Of a stretch of DNA of 64,000 nt, positions 43,259 to 54,500 are shown piece by piece. The stretch is taken from assembly GCA_002964805.2 (NCBI GenBank), contig PUDQ02000039.1, forward strand, positions 1 through 64,000, read 5' to 3'. Under the pieces are notes generated by a model, which searched no databases, was not told the DNA's origin, and saw nothing but the letters and a program-made list of their open reading frames with translations. Positions within the stretch are counted from its first letter, which is position 1, and every line of letters starts with the position of its first letter. The DNA comes from Trametes villosa. Its lineage: Eukaryota; Basidiomycota; Agaricomycetes; Polyporales; Polyporaceae. The translations under genes and the position numbers were made by a program.

Positions 43259-44310
43259 GCATAGTGTAGAGGTGGTTGAAGCGGGAGAAGTCGCTGAGCA
43301 GGAGCGTGTTGCTTCGTCCAACTTCTCTCCGGATGGCGCGGTCGAGGTTGATGACCCGAGTGGCTTCGCGATCGTTGACAGCAGCGAAGAAACCGTTGAT
43401 CTGGTCGTAGTAGGCTCTGAGCTCGTCCTCGCGGTGGGGATAGGCGAACAGGACTGCCCGTTGATAGAGGGCCCACGCGACGGTCCAGTGTCCATGATGC
43501 TCGACCTAGGTTACGCGCGAAACCGAGAAGTTCGAGATCCCCGAGCTTGACGCTGTCCTTGGCGTCACCGTCGACTGTGTAGATGGCGGAGAAGATCTTG
43601 TCGAGGTCGACGTAGCGGTTCGCGAGGATGTCGGACCAAACCGAGTCCGGAACTGGCGGACATCCGGGGCTGCAGACGACCCGCTGTTTGGCGAGCGTGA
43701 GGTCCCGGAGGTAGTTCTCCTTGAGGACGAGAGTTTGCTGAAGGAGACCGGATAGGGCGTCCTGGTCGTCGTCTCCCTTCCCGAAGGGGAAGAGACTCTC
43801 GTCGATCGGACGCTTGGAACGTCCAGACCGCGTCCGTTCCGAGTCCCCGTCACTGTCGCTGTCGTGGTCACGACGGCGGCGCTTGCCCGTTGCGGGATCG
43901 GAGAGTCGGTCGATGAGCGAGCGCGAGTGCCGGGGAGACGAGTCGCGCTGCGTGTTGCTAGGCTCGGGAGCGTCTTCTTCAGGAACCTCTCCGCCTGGTC
44001 GAGGAGACGATGGATCCTCGGGGCGCGAGTTGTTGCGGTCGCGTTCGATGCTTTCGAGCATTCCGAAGAAGGTCTCGTAAGCCTTGTCTCGGCTGTTGAC
44101 GTCGTCGGCCTCCACCACTTCGTCGAAACGAAGCGCGCGGTAGAGCTGCGAGGCTGCTTGTGCTTTGCGGGTCTGGCCTCGTCGGAACTGCTCGACAATC
44201 TCTTCGCACGCCTGGACGATGGCGGCGTCGAAAGTCTCTTCGGGTTCGTCGGGTCCCCCGTTGCTCGCTGAGGAAGGGTTGGCGTTCGCATTGCGACCCG
44301 GTTCCGGCAT
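43026..44310 (-). pseudogene. Gag of YR retroelement, copy 3, frameshifted
   Basis: ATG 44,310 (MPEPGRNAN). It aligns with copy 1 through LALVLKEN-type and VDLDKIFSAIYTVDG segments to LGFAR near 43,510, where bases present in copy 1 are missing. Downstream, gag resumes in another frame (GHWTVAWALYQRAV..) to the CCCH and CCHC fingers and stop at 43,026. Confidence 0.75.
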
Positions 44311-44708
44311 GTGGTGATTCGACAGATGGGAGCGGAGCGACACAAGAGAGCTTCAAGCGTGCGGCGAGACCTAGGTCGGGATCTGCGAGGTGCGAGCACA
44401 GACCATTGGTCAGCTTGAGCAATCGGCACGCGGTGCTGAGGGGGGAGCCTACCTGCGAGGTGCGAGCACAGACCGTTGCGTCTCCGTGCTCGCGCTCGAC
44501 CGCCCTTATGAATGGTCTGCCGCGCGCGGGTCCAACGTCTGCGAGACAAGTCAGCTGACGTCGTCAACGTCTCGCAGACGACACGCACGGTGCATTGCAG
44601 TTCGTCCGCGGGGCTCATCTCGACGCGGCGAGGAGACCGGAATGCTGGAAGCATTCATGAGCGGAATGGAGGCGAGCGCGATCGCGGTCGCGCGTCGCGC
44701 GCGCTCGC

Positions 44709-44735
44709 GGTGGTGGTGGTGGTGGTGGTGGTGGT
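44709..44735. repeat. (GGT)9 microsatellite
   Basis: Nine GGT units inside the leader of Ngaro copy 3, absent from copy 1 and the solo 5' end. Confidence 0.95.
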
Positions 44736-44895
44736 TTATTTTTGATGTACTACTGACGTCCTCCTATACATCGCGGCGCTACGAGTTACACTACCCGGTA
44801 ATCTAGCGTTAACGATGCCAATCGTTGTAGTAATCGCGAGTGTTCGGCGCCCAGGCGCTCGTCGATTAGACTTGAGTAAACGTTCCTTTTAAACC

Positions 44896-45390
44896 CGATG
44901 AAAGTTTAAAGTTTTTCGAGGAACTTGAGGGAGAATAATCAAACTACTTCCGGCTGCCGTCAAATCGTACCATGGTCGCCGGCCTGACATGATGTCCTAA
45001 ACTCCAGACTCGCACGGCGTGTCAAACGTTGAACTCGCTTGGTCATCGAATGATGAGGATTTTATTGCGCTGAATGGTGGACACATTTCAAGCCTAGAAA
45101 ATGGTATCGGATTGTGACCGGCGAAATGCCTGCGTGTGCCACGAAGTAGCAGGCGTTGAGAAAGTTCGACTATTCAGACAATTCTATGAGATTGGAAACG
45201 GTAGGATTTTGTTGGCCGAGAAAGCCAGACCGTTTCCAGCTGCGACAAAGAATGTGGCTAGTTCCTTGCGCAAACGGTAACCATTCGGAAAGGCTGGGAT
45301 TTGTTGGAGAGGAAAAGGCTAAGGAAAACGCAATTGGCCCCAGACACCCCTCGGCGGAGGATGCCCGGGGACCCCGCGAGCAAAACAACG
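44896..45390. other. No gene seen
   Basis: Unassigned; a 35-bp segment (GGAAACGGTAGGATTTTGTTGG type) occurs twice, imperfectly, near 45,193 and 45,283. Confidence 0.35.
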
Positions 45391-45394
45391 GGTC

Positions 45395-45470
45395 CGAGCG
45401 GGAATCGAACAGCAGCTCTGCATCCAGGTAGTGCATCGTTGATACCACTGCACTACAATACCACTAATAT
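45395..45470 (-). tRNA. tRNA-like sequence, probably a pseudo-tRNA
   Basis: On the minus strand, TAGTGCAGTGG resembles a pol III A box and GTTCGATTCC a B box, 34 bases apart as in an intronless tRNA. CCGAG and CTCGG near the two ends can pair. The T stem does not pair and the D arm is too long, so no anticodon can be assigned. It may be a tRNA-derived pseudogene or SINE head. Confidence 0.3.
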
Positions 45471-45479
45471 CTCGGGAGA

Positions 45480-46375
45480 AGCGACGCGATAGGATTGCTG
45501 CAGGGCGCATTTCGTGCGCATTTCCTTGTGCCCGTTTAAGCGCCCTGCCCGTGGTGACACGGGCGGACTACTTCACACGCCGGACCGACCTGATTTAGAA
45601 GGTAGCACTCCTTTGCAGGCAATCGCTGCCTCTGGAATCAAACTCCGCATCGTCTTCGATTGCACTCCACCCTCTCGACGTTTAAGAAGCCCTTCGCCCT
45701 GCAGTTCCTCATCGTCTCTCTCCCCTCCCGGTATCTCCCACCAGCATGCCATGGCCTTCCACGCACGGTACGACCTCTGAATTACACATCGATTACCAAT
45801 TGAATGCGCATATATCCAGGGATTTGCCAGCCTGAGCTGCCGACGTGACCGTCATTTCGAGTGAGGTAGGGCATGACACGTTTGCAGCCCTCGAGCGAGT
45901 TCTCACCAGCAGCGCTGCCAGTGGTCTCTCTGAAAAGGATCATGGATGTCTCGTGCGACCTCTTCTCTCGCTTCTTGGCTCCTCTGGATTCACTCGTGTC
46001 TCTTGTCACTGTGCTGCTTCGCTAGGCTGCTGGTCACTCTGTTGCTCCGACACGCGCACCTCGCCTCCGCTCTCGATCTCTGGTGGCTGGGCACACTCCT
46101 CACTTGCGCCGTCTAGCACTGGGCGCAGCGGCAGATTATGGAAGAAGAGGATTGGCGCTTAATTCGAACATTATGCGCGCAACACTCCGCCCGCCTGATT
46201 CTGCCGTCCGTTTGGGCTGCAGATACACCCGGTTCGTCGTCGCCCGATAAAACAAAAGGGTTTGTATTAGACGAGCTCAGAGACATAGTAGAATACAGGG
46301 GATTGACAGCACAACAGGGACGAGGTCGTCGTGCCCGAGCTCGAGGAACCTCGATTGATATGCCGCCCTCTTCGC
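45480..46375. other. No gene seen
   Basis: Only short frames without domains. Confidence 0.4.
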
Positions 46376-47213
46376 CAGAACTACCGCCAGCACTGGCTCC
46401 ACGGGCTGTACACGCTGCGCCCGCCCGCGCTCCTCCAGATCTGTACACAGCTGCCCGCTGCGGAAGGAGGGGTCAGCATCTCGGGAACCTGTAACAAACG
46501 CGGAGGCGGCACTCACACTGGCAGGCAGTGTACCACACACGCGGATGCGGGTCCTTGAACATCGGCGCGATGAGCCTAGAACCGTCCATCAGCTATTCCA
46601 TCTCTTCTCGCAGACTCGACAAGCAAAGTGGCGCACTCAACCATCTTCACAGATCCAAGTTACTGCTCCCTCGCCTTGCTCGTGCACTCCGCGATGGCCG
46701 CGAGCGCCATGAGCCCCGCGTGCCGAAGGCGCCAGTCGTGGCTCGCAAGCATCTGCGGGATAAATGTGAACGCGAGTGGCAAGCACCGAACCCCGCCCAG
46801 CACGCACGCGATCCCGTTCAGCTCGCACGTGTGCAGGTACGTGTCGTCCAATGAGTCTTCTGCTGGTTATACCATATGTCAGCTACATTCAAAAGCAGAA
46901 CGAAAGCGGAGGGGGGCGTACGCCGGCGTCGAGCCACTCGTCCATGCCGTCTTCCGGGATCCCTCTCATACCCTCAAGGAATCCACGCACGACGATACTA
47001 ATCTAGTCCTGGATCCCCCGCGTTCGGCATGGCCGCCGCCGGCGTCATGTCCAAGTCCACGACCGGGAGTAGGAGCGCAGGCAAGAACGCGAGCGGCGCG
47101 GGCACTTGCGGACGGAGCAGGTGCGAGTTTGACGCCGCGAGCTCGGTGACGACCGCGATTAACGGCGGCAGGCTCGCGTGAACTAGCGACGTCAGCGTGG
47201 GCAACATGAGCAC
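46376..47213 (-). pseudogene. Importin beta-3 (Kap121/IPO5-type) fragment
   Basis: Read on the minus strand the fragments come in the right order for a karyopherin: SLPPLIAVVTELAASNSHL with LLAFLPAL-like text (47,160-47,000), MDEWLDAG (about 46,945), DDTYLHTCELNGIACVLGG and LASHDWRLRHAGLMALAAIAE (46,850-46,650), then MFKDPHPRVWYTACQC, a GTGAGT..CGCAG intron-like gap, and GQLCTDLEER (about 46,460). RHAGLMAL and the VRYAAC.xVGQ block are hallmarks of the importin-5 HEAT repeats. Frameshifts and stops between blocks make it non-functional. The intron remnant shows it came from DNA, not retroposed mRNA. Confidence 0.75.
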
Positions 47214-49061
47214 ATGAGCGATGGCGGCTGCACCTGTTGTGCGGTGTCCGGCGTGGACAAGAACACCACCGACGCGCGAGACCAGCCGGCGGACCTGCAG
47301 GCTGCGAAGACAGGCGTCAGCGCCGATCGCGAAGGTATTGTGGAACCCGAGTTAGCAGCAGTCGAGAGAGCCAGAGTATGGTGTAGCAAAGGGTTCTCAT
47401 AGTGCTTTCTAGATGCTCCGATGATTTTTGAGGCGCATATAGTCTGAGCTTGAGCAACTTCCGCTTCCGCCTCTGCTGCCCGGAGCCGATCAGCGCGAGC
47501 ATGGCGGCCCTTAGCTTGTGAGGACTGTTATACGAAGCCCCAGGTAGTCATTGAGCAGGTGTAGAGCATAATAATAGACTTAAAGAGCTCTTTTCAGCGG
47601 TTCAGAGGGTCTATGAGAAGGTACGTACAGAGGCAGGATGGAGGAAGAGGGCAAGTTGCAAGCGCCGGACGCGTCGCGTCGCGCGGGGTCGGATATGGTG
47701 ACCGCGATTCATAACGGCTATTTTGGTACTTATCGCTCCAAATTGCTGCAGTTGTCGGGAAGGGCATTAATGGCTTCGGGGAAGGTCACCGTAATGCGAA
47801 CGGAATGTGAGGGTAATGCATAGATTACAGAGTGAATCTACCGTGCAGGAGATCTGAACATAATTCGCACAACATTTGGTGCGAATGCCCAGATTAGGCG
47901 CACATCTTGTCCCCCCGATAATGAGCGGCTGCGCCCTGTGTAGGGTTCGCGCTAACTTGAATATGCGCGTTTCCTCCCGACTTCGCACCGCGCGTGTGAG
48001 ATATGTGAGTGTTTCTCGCAGGCTTCGCGCCCCGTCCGCCCGCGCTATTTTCAGGCTTCGCTTCCCACTCGCGCACGACCTCATGGCTCCGAAGCTTCGC
48101 ACCCGCGCACGTCCTCCCAGCTTCGCGCCTCGTCTGCGTGCGTCCTCCCGGTCGCGCCCGTGTATATGTCAGGTACCGCTGTCTTGCACTTCCGTAGCGG
48201 CACCCATGTGTTTCCGCTGCTGTATATCAGCAGATCAATATAATATTTCATATCTACGGATTATCCGTCTGTACAAGTATGATCGCAAGGACTGTGATTA
48301 TGAGCTATGGAGGGACTGGTTGCCACGTATAGGTGATCGTCCCCCCCCGCTCGTATAGATCACCTTCGTCTGCCTAGGGGAGACAAGGTTGCCACATATG
48401 ATTTGTATAATTGCTTGGCTACGCTCACGATCCAATAGAATGTCCTCAATCCTATGCAAGGGTCACGAGTAACAGGGCCGATTGTGAGGCTTTCCGAGGG
48501 AGGTCTAGCCTATGAGGTGAGCCCCTATAGGCCAGCCGATTGCAAGCGATTGGGCCTATTGCAACGGCTCGCAAGCCCTTGCAAGCGCTTCTGAGACGTT
48601 TGTTATTTTGCTGATGCTGTTGGGAAGCGAATGAGTGCCGGGGAAACTACTAGACTGTACGTAGCGCATGTATCATCCGCTCTGTAGGACTCGTCCGCAC
48701 CCTCGCGCAGCCCGCGTCGCGCGTACACGCACGCGCGCGGCCGCGGTTTCCTGGCGGGACGGGCCATGACGTAGCCGCGACACGATCACGTGCTCAGCGA
48801 GGTCGCCGCGACACGAGGCGAGGAGGACGCGACAGTTAGAGGACGGTTGATATTTAGTGCATGGTTCGTGTTCGGTGTGGTCAACGGTTCGTTTTGACTG
48901 TGCTGCGGCAGCGTAGGAGTACTTAAATGGGTTGTGCGGGGTGGTGCGACGCCCCGCCTCCGACTTCCTCCTGTCATCATCCTCCGGCGTCTAGTACGCC
49001 GACATCCTTCACCGCTTGACCGTTGTCGACCTTCCTCGCGCTCGCTCGCAAGTCCAATTAA
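47214..49061. other. No firm gene
   Basis: Frames such as minus 47,317-47,502 may be further decayed importin sequence but could not be matched. A loose SerPro/Arg-rich repeat (GCTTCGCxxCC) spans about 48,020-48,150. Confidence 0.35.
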
Positions 49062-50262
49062 ATGGCTCGCAAGCCCAAGTCTACGCCTCGCAAGCCCAAG
49101 TCCATGCCTCGTCAGCGCACGGCTGAACCCAAAATCGCCCCCGCGGACTTCGAGGAGGTATTGCACCTGTGGGCCCCGGCCCCCTACGAGCCGTGCGAGG
49201 ACTGCAGAAAAGCAAAGGTCGCGTGTCAGGCCGCGGAGGGGGCCACGTACCAGTGCGCTCGGTGCACGCAGAAGAATCGCGGCGGCGGACGCAGGACGTT
49301 GTGCTCGTGGGCCACGGGTACGTCCTGATATTGCCTGAGATATGCTCGTACTAACGAACTCTGCAGCCCTCGACGGAAAGGTGCTGTCGAACGGCACGAA
49401 GCTGGGCAGGCGAGCGCCCGGCAACTGGGGTGTTTTCGTGCGCAGGAAGTTGGGGTCGGGAGCTGGCTCGCCCTCCACCAGCCGAACGCGGCGCCCCGCA
49501 ATCACTTTGCCCGCGCGAGCGCACCGCACCACGCAGGCCGCACGCGGGGCGAGCGACGAGGAAAAATCCGATGACGCATTGGAGGAGGTCGCCCAGCTCC
49601 AGTCCGACGACGACGACACCGACGGGGGAGAGGGCGACGCCGTGCAGGCCCCCGAGGAGGACGCCGCCAGCATGGAGCTCGACGAGTTGGCGGCCGCCCC
49701 GATCGACGACGACAACGCCGACGGGGGAGAGGGAGACAGCGCGCCGGCCCCCGAGGAGGACGCCGCCAGCGAGCAGCTCGAGGACTTGGCGGCCGTCCCG
49801 GTGGACGAGGACACCGACACCGACTTCAACTTTGACATGGCTGAGGCGCTGGAGGGTTGCCCGGCAGTGCTCACCGACGCCATGCCAAATAACCTGGCCG
49901 ATCTGGAAGCGCGCGCCATGGGTCTCCGGGCGTATATCAGGAAGGGGAACGATTCGCTTCCTCGCAAGACTCAGGCCCTGGAGAAGGCCTCGCGCTCGCT
50001 GAGCCGGCTCCAAAACGCACCGAGTGTCGAGCGGGACGAGTTCGTGCGGGTCAACGCCCGCCATGCGGTGCGGTTCGCGAGCCTCGTGAGCGCGCAAGCG
50101 TGGCTTAAATGGGCGGAGATCACCTTGGGGGTGACTGCGTTCAGGAAGCGCGAGCTAGAGCACGCGCGGGAATCCGATGGCGACGACGCCGCAAACGATA
50201 CCGCCGCCGACACCGCGCAGGACACCACCGCCGACGAAGAGGCGATCGACAAGCTCGGGTAG
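49062..50262 (+). CDS. Zn2Cys6-like zinc-cluster protein
   Basis: Two exons, 49,062-49,317 and 49,367-50,262, joined over a 49-nt intron with GTACGT donor, TACTAAC branch and CTGCAG acceptor; 383 aa. ATG 49,062 is in good context (TTAAATGG). Residues 44-83 hold six cysteines, CX2CX6CX9CX2CX12C (CEDCRKAKVAC..CARC..C), close to a fungal Zn2Cys6 DNA-binding cluster but with a longer last loop. The N-terminus has a basic repeat (RKPKS twice). Two copies of a 38-residue acidic unit (DGGEGD..APEEDAAS..) follow in the middle. The C-terminal third has a helical region with MGLRAYIRKGNDSLPRK and is unknown. Probably a nuclear regulator; function is inference. Confidence 0.7.
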
Positions 50263-51548
50263 GTGCGCCGGCACCCAGATGCGGTTGTACGAGCGGTAGG
50301 CGCGACGTGATAGGGACTCTGACGGGGGATCCGGACGGTTCGACAGCGAATGGAATTACTGGACAACGTGTAAGGATGGTGACGTCGCGAGACATGCACT
50401 GTACGATACGGATCGTGCGCGGAGTCGACGTACAACACTGTAAGGATACATGGGCGGGAAGGGATCAGGAAGAAGTCGAAACTGTATGTAAGATACTCGC
50501 GGGAGGACTACAATGCGATGGACCGGTGAGCTCGTCATCCATCGCAGACACGGGAGGAGGGGTGCGATAATGAGGGGGAAATTGGGGAACGCATGCGCAC
50601 GCGAAGATCGATGGGGTCTGGCCGGGGGGTCTGTAACTTGGACTGCGCTATTTGAAAACCCCCGAGATCTCCCCTCCCTCCACCCCTACCCTCTGAGCAC
50701 GAAATCACAGCATATAATACATAGAGGTACTTGAACACTTTCTGTGCAATTTGACGGCGAGCGTTGCAGTGGTTGTCTCTCTAGCATGAAAGCATGATTC
50801 GTACACCCGAGCAAGGCTTGGAAGTAAAACCCTCGGAACACGTCAGAGAAAGAGCTAATGTGTAAAGTTTCACCTCATACCGGTTGCTTGTCAGATGAGG
50901 GAGGGACGGTGCATGGCGGTCTTGCAAAGCGTTGCTGAGCTTTGCAGAATTGGCCTAATTCGATTGTATGGAAAACGGTGGCTGAAAAATCGGCATCGCT
51001 CCCTATCACTTGATTCATTGGTTCGAGAACCTGGTTCACTGTAGACGTATACAGCAGGAACCATGCCTCCAAGTCCCAGGAGCTGAAGTGTAGCGGTGGA
51101 GCAGGTGTCACCATCGAGAAGGCAAGCGTTGCAGAACCCCCCGCTGAGTGATAGTAACGATCGTTCAGCCACCGGACGCGCGCTTCCCGTCACTCACTAG
51201 CGTTGCTCTGCGAGCGTCGGCGTTTGCGACACTTTGAAGTACCGTGACGTCCAGGCCCCAAGGAAACGCTTAGGCTCGTCCCCATCCGTTTCGGGCACGA
51301 ACGAGTTGAGGCCTGAGGCCTGAGGCGCGAGCTTGCGAGCGCCTCCTCTCTTCCTCTGTCTGGAAGGCGCGTGGACCTTAGCGCCGGACTGGCTGTAGGA
51401 AACGCTGTGGGAGATTCACCCCAAATCGCCACAGCCACCGTGGTTGTTCTTTCAGACCCACCCTCCTTGGTTGCTTCTTTGCACGGTCAACAACTCTCTT
51501 GGTGCTCTTTTTTCATTTTATCAACTGCTGGCGACACCTAGACGTGAT
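50263..51548. other. No gene seen; short repeat near the end
   Basis: Only short frames. 51,336-51,395 is the second copy of the 23,568 repeat. Confidence 0.4.
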
Positions 51549-54500
51549 ATGCAGCCTCTCTCTGGAACAAACACAGCAACAACGAAGTCGTACGGAATGG
51601 AGCGCCAGGTTCCGTCAACTCTCGGGACGGGAGGCGCCGAGCAGAGAGGCAAAGTCGGGGGAGCAAGGGGCAAAATCGGGAGCGTACGTGAGCTCATTCA
51701 TTTCCGAAGTTGCCGGACTCAAAAACGCCAAGACTGGAGGAGGAGGAGATAGTGAGAGCGACGAGGAGGGGAGGACGGAGGAGGAGAGCGAGGCCGACAA
51801 GCAACTCAAGGACACACAACGACTAGTGGCGTCGGCGATTCGCCCCAAGCTAGTAGGCCCTCAGGCTATACGAAATGCGCTCCTGGAGGAAGAGATCGAG
51901 GAGCTCTTCCTTGGGTATGCGTATATCAACATGCTCGGCACAGTCGGTCCAACGCTGCATTGGGGGCGCTACAACACCCGAAGCGCAAATCCGGCACACG
52001 TCAAGGCCTTAGCAGACAACTTCGAAGAGAATGGGATCGATTTCTCCAAGAACGCTATCGCTGCGGTAGTCGACGATGAATGGGTACAGAAGGGAACCTT
52101 ATCGCCAAGGGACGCGAGGCCGGAAGCGGTTAGGGCTCTGGGGTGGACGGAGAAGGCGCAGGGTGTCACAGTCGAGGTGCTGGGAGGGAATCATCGCATG
52201 AAAGCCTCCAAGATCTTTCGCGACAAGCTGAAGAATAAGCATCAGGCCCTCGCGAAGAAGTTCAAACCTCAGCATCTCGAATCAGCGAAACCGAACCAGC
52301 GCGCGACTGCGACGGCAAAGAAGAAGGAACTCGATGAAATTCAGAGCCAACTGGAGTGCGTGGGGCTCTGGCTAGCCGCCATATACCGAAGAAGTGCGTA
52401 GCAGATCAGAGGCGCAAGACTAATGCTTACTTAGGTGCAACAGGAGGATTCGAACCTAAGCACGGGGAGTATCTCTCCCGGAACGATGACAAGCCCGTCC
52501 TACAACGCCAGTTCATGGAACAACTCTTCGGATACCTGGAGCAGCTCGAGGAGAAGGGAAACGAACCTGACAACAAGACGTACACTCCGGGGAGCACGGA
52601 CTGGGTCACCAACGTCCAGAACGTCACGTTCGACGTCGCCTTCAGGAAGAATCACCGAAAGATCTTCGAGCTGCTGAACAACAAGCACACGTACATCCTG
52701 CTCAGGGAGATCGTGCCGTTCAAGTACCTGCGAGACGGCGACACAGTCACGCAAAACCAACTGATGGACCTGGCGAGGCCCAGGAAGAACGATTGGGGTC
52801 ACGTACGTGATAACGCTGTCCTGTCTATCAATGTGCTGTAACCTGCAACCCAATAATCGCCTGCCCGAAATGCGAACTGTCCGTGGTTGTAGAAGGAGCA
52901 ATGAATCGACCGGCCGCATGGCGGTGCATTGGTCTTGTACGGTCTTGAATTCTCTCTGGCTACGCCACGGATCAGACGCATTTCGGTCAGATGAATTGAG
53001 AACTCCTGAGTATCGCCACGCGAGGACACTGCCTAATCTGATCAAACTTCACTTTTACAGACGTGGGTTTCAATCGTCTTGTCGAAGCTGCGGGAGATGC
53101 GGTTTGTCAGTTCGACCGACCCGGCGTGGCCGCCCTCTCTTCGAACGACTGCTGCCCCATCTTCGTATAATGCCGTCGCGATGCCCTACCTGGGACTCTG
53201 CGAAGCTAGAGCTCTTCTGGCCGCGGGGAAAGAAGACGAGTACCGCGCTCTGGTATCAAAGCTGGGACTGGACGACCTCTCTCTTCGCTGCAAAACCTCA
53301 GATGACTTCTGGGAGTATTTCCAGACATCCTCTCGCGCGAGCGAGGCGAATCTTATCTGGCCTGAGGCTCTGATGTCCCAGCTCGACACAACCTATCGAC
53401 GTTACTTCCCCGACAACACTCAATTTGAGATCGACGCCTCTGTCTCTTCAGAGTACTACACCGCGGTGGACAAAACAGTTCGCGATTTTTGGCAGGTTGC
53501 AATGTCCAATGTCGACCTCCAAGCCGAGCCGGACAAACATGCCCAACTCTCTACCGCCCTCAGGAAGTGGTCTTGGCTGATGGAGTGGTGGTCCAAGCAA
53601 GTCTTTGTGAATTACCCGCTCCCAACAGTCTCGTTCTTGGACGACATGGCACGCGAACTCCGCGCTATACCTCACGCCTTCTCTTATGTAAGCGTTGAGT
53701 TCTTCAATCACGCTTCCCTCTCTAAGTCATCGACTCATCCAATCTATCGCCAGTTGGCTCGCTCTGTCGACCCTCTTTGCTATGCTAGGGTGGCTACGGC
53801 CTTATCCGATGCATACGACTGTTCCTCCTGCATCTTCACCGTCTTGGAGTGCCCGGAGATGACGTTGGCACCCCTCCAGTCGACATGGGAGGTAGGCTTC
53901 AGAATGTATGTGCCGTGACACTGATTCTCATCGTTCACGTTTCTGCGCAGTATCCGTACTTCGTCTTGAACACGCTCAACGCCTTACGGGATGTACAAGC
54001 GCTGTACATGCGCATCAAGCCGGCACTCTTCGACAGCTTCCCGTTCAGGGCAACCATGTCAACCTGGGCGAAGGTGTTGACGTCCTCACCGGATGACACC
54101 CTCACCAAACTCCGACCCTTCTTCGATTCCTTCACGGCAAACGATGTCACAGTGCTCAATACCCTTCAGAAGGACAGCATCGCAGTTCACGTCAGAGCTC
54201 TTCGCAAGTCATCTGAGGACACGGCGGACCATCAACGGCGCAAGCCGACCCCCAAACATCGCAAACCGACCCGTCAGCCCACAGCTCGGATGCCTCGCCT
54301 TGGTGGTTCTCAGCAGGCTGTGTCGAAGTCTGGAGGGCTGGACGCGTCGCTTATCGACTTCAACAAGCTCGGCAACCAGGTGTACCTGCGCATCATACAG
54401 CGGAATTGCAACGACTTCATGCTCGCTAGCAGCAAGACTACGGCCCTGAAACACCAAAAAGGTCTGGCGCCTGCTGTTTATGCTCTGTATCGCGTCTACG

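Larger units (their letters stand above)
39950..44895 (-). mobile_element. Ngaro-like YR retrotransposon, copy 3
   Basis: Full-length on the minus strand: 5' end at about 44,895 (TTTAAAAGG), leader hairpin 44,536-44,580, gag, pol, recombinase, then the 3' hairpin (40,033-40,058) and GTCGATTAGGG near 39,955. It differs from copy 1 at many sites, so they are not a recent pair. A CCA-repeat tract lies in the leader. Gag and recombinase are frameshifted. Confidence 0.8.

Noticed and set aside
45440..45465. Adapter contamination, because GCAGTGGTATCAACG resembles a common cDNA-library oligo
   Set aside because: Only 15 bases match, the neighbours do not continue the oligo, and the stretch fits a tRNA-like A box region.
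52393..52444. Fixed choice of acceptor for the second intron of the ParB-like gene
   Set aside because: TTAG at 52,434 and ACAG at 52,443 both keep frame, nine bases apart; the first is listed but the second is equally possible.
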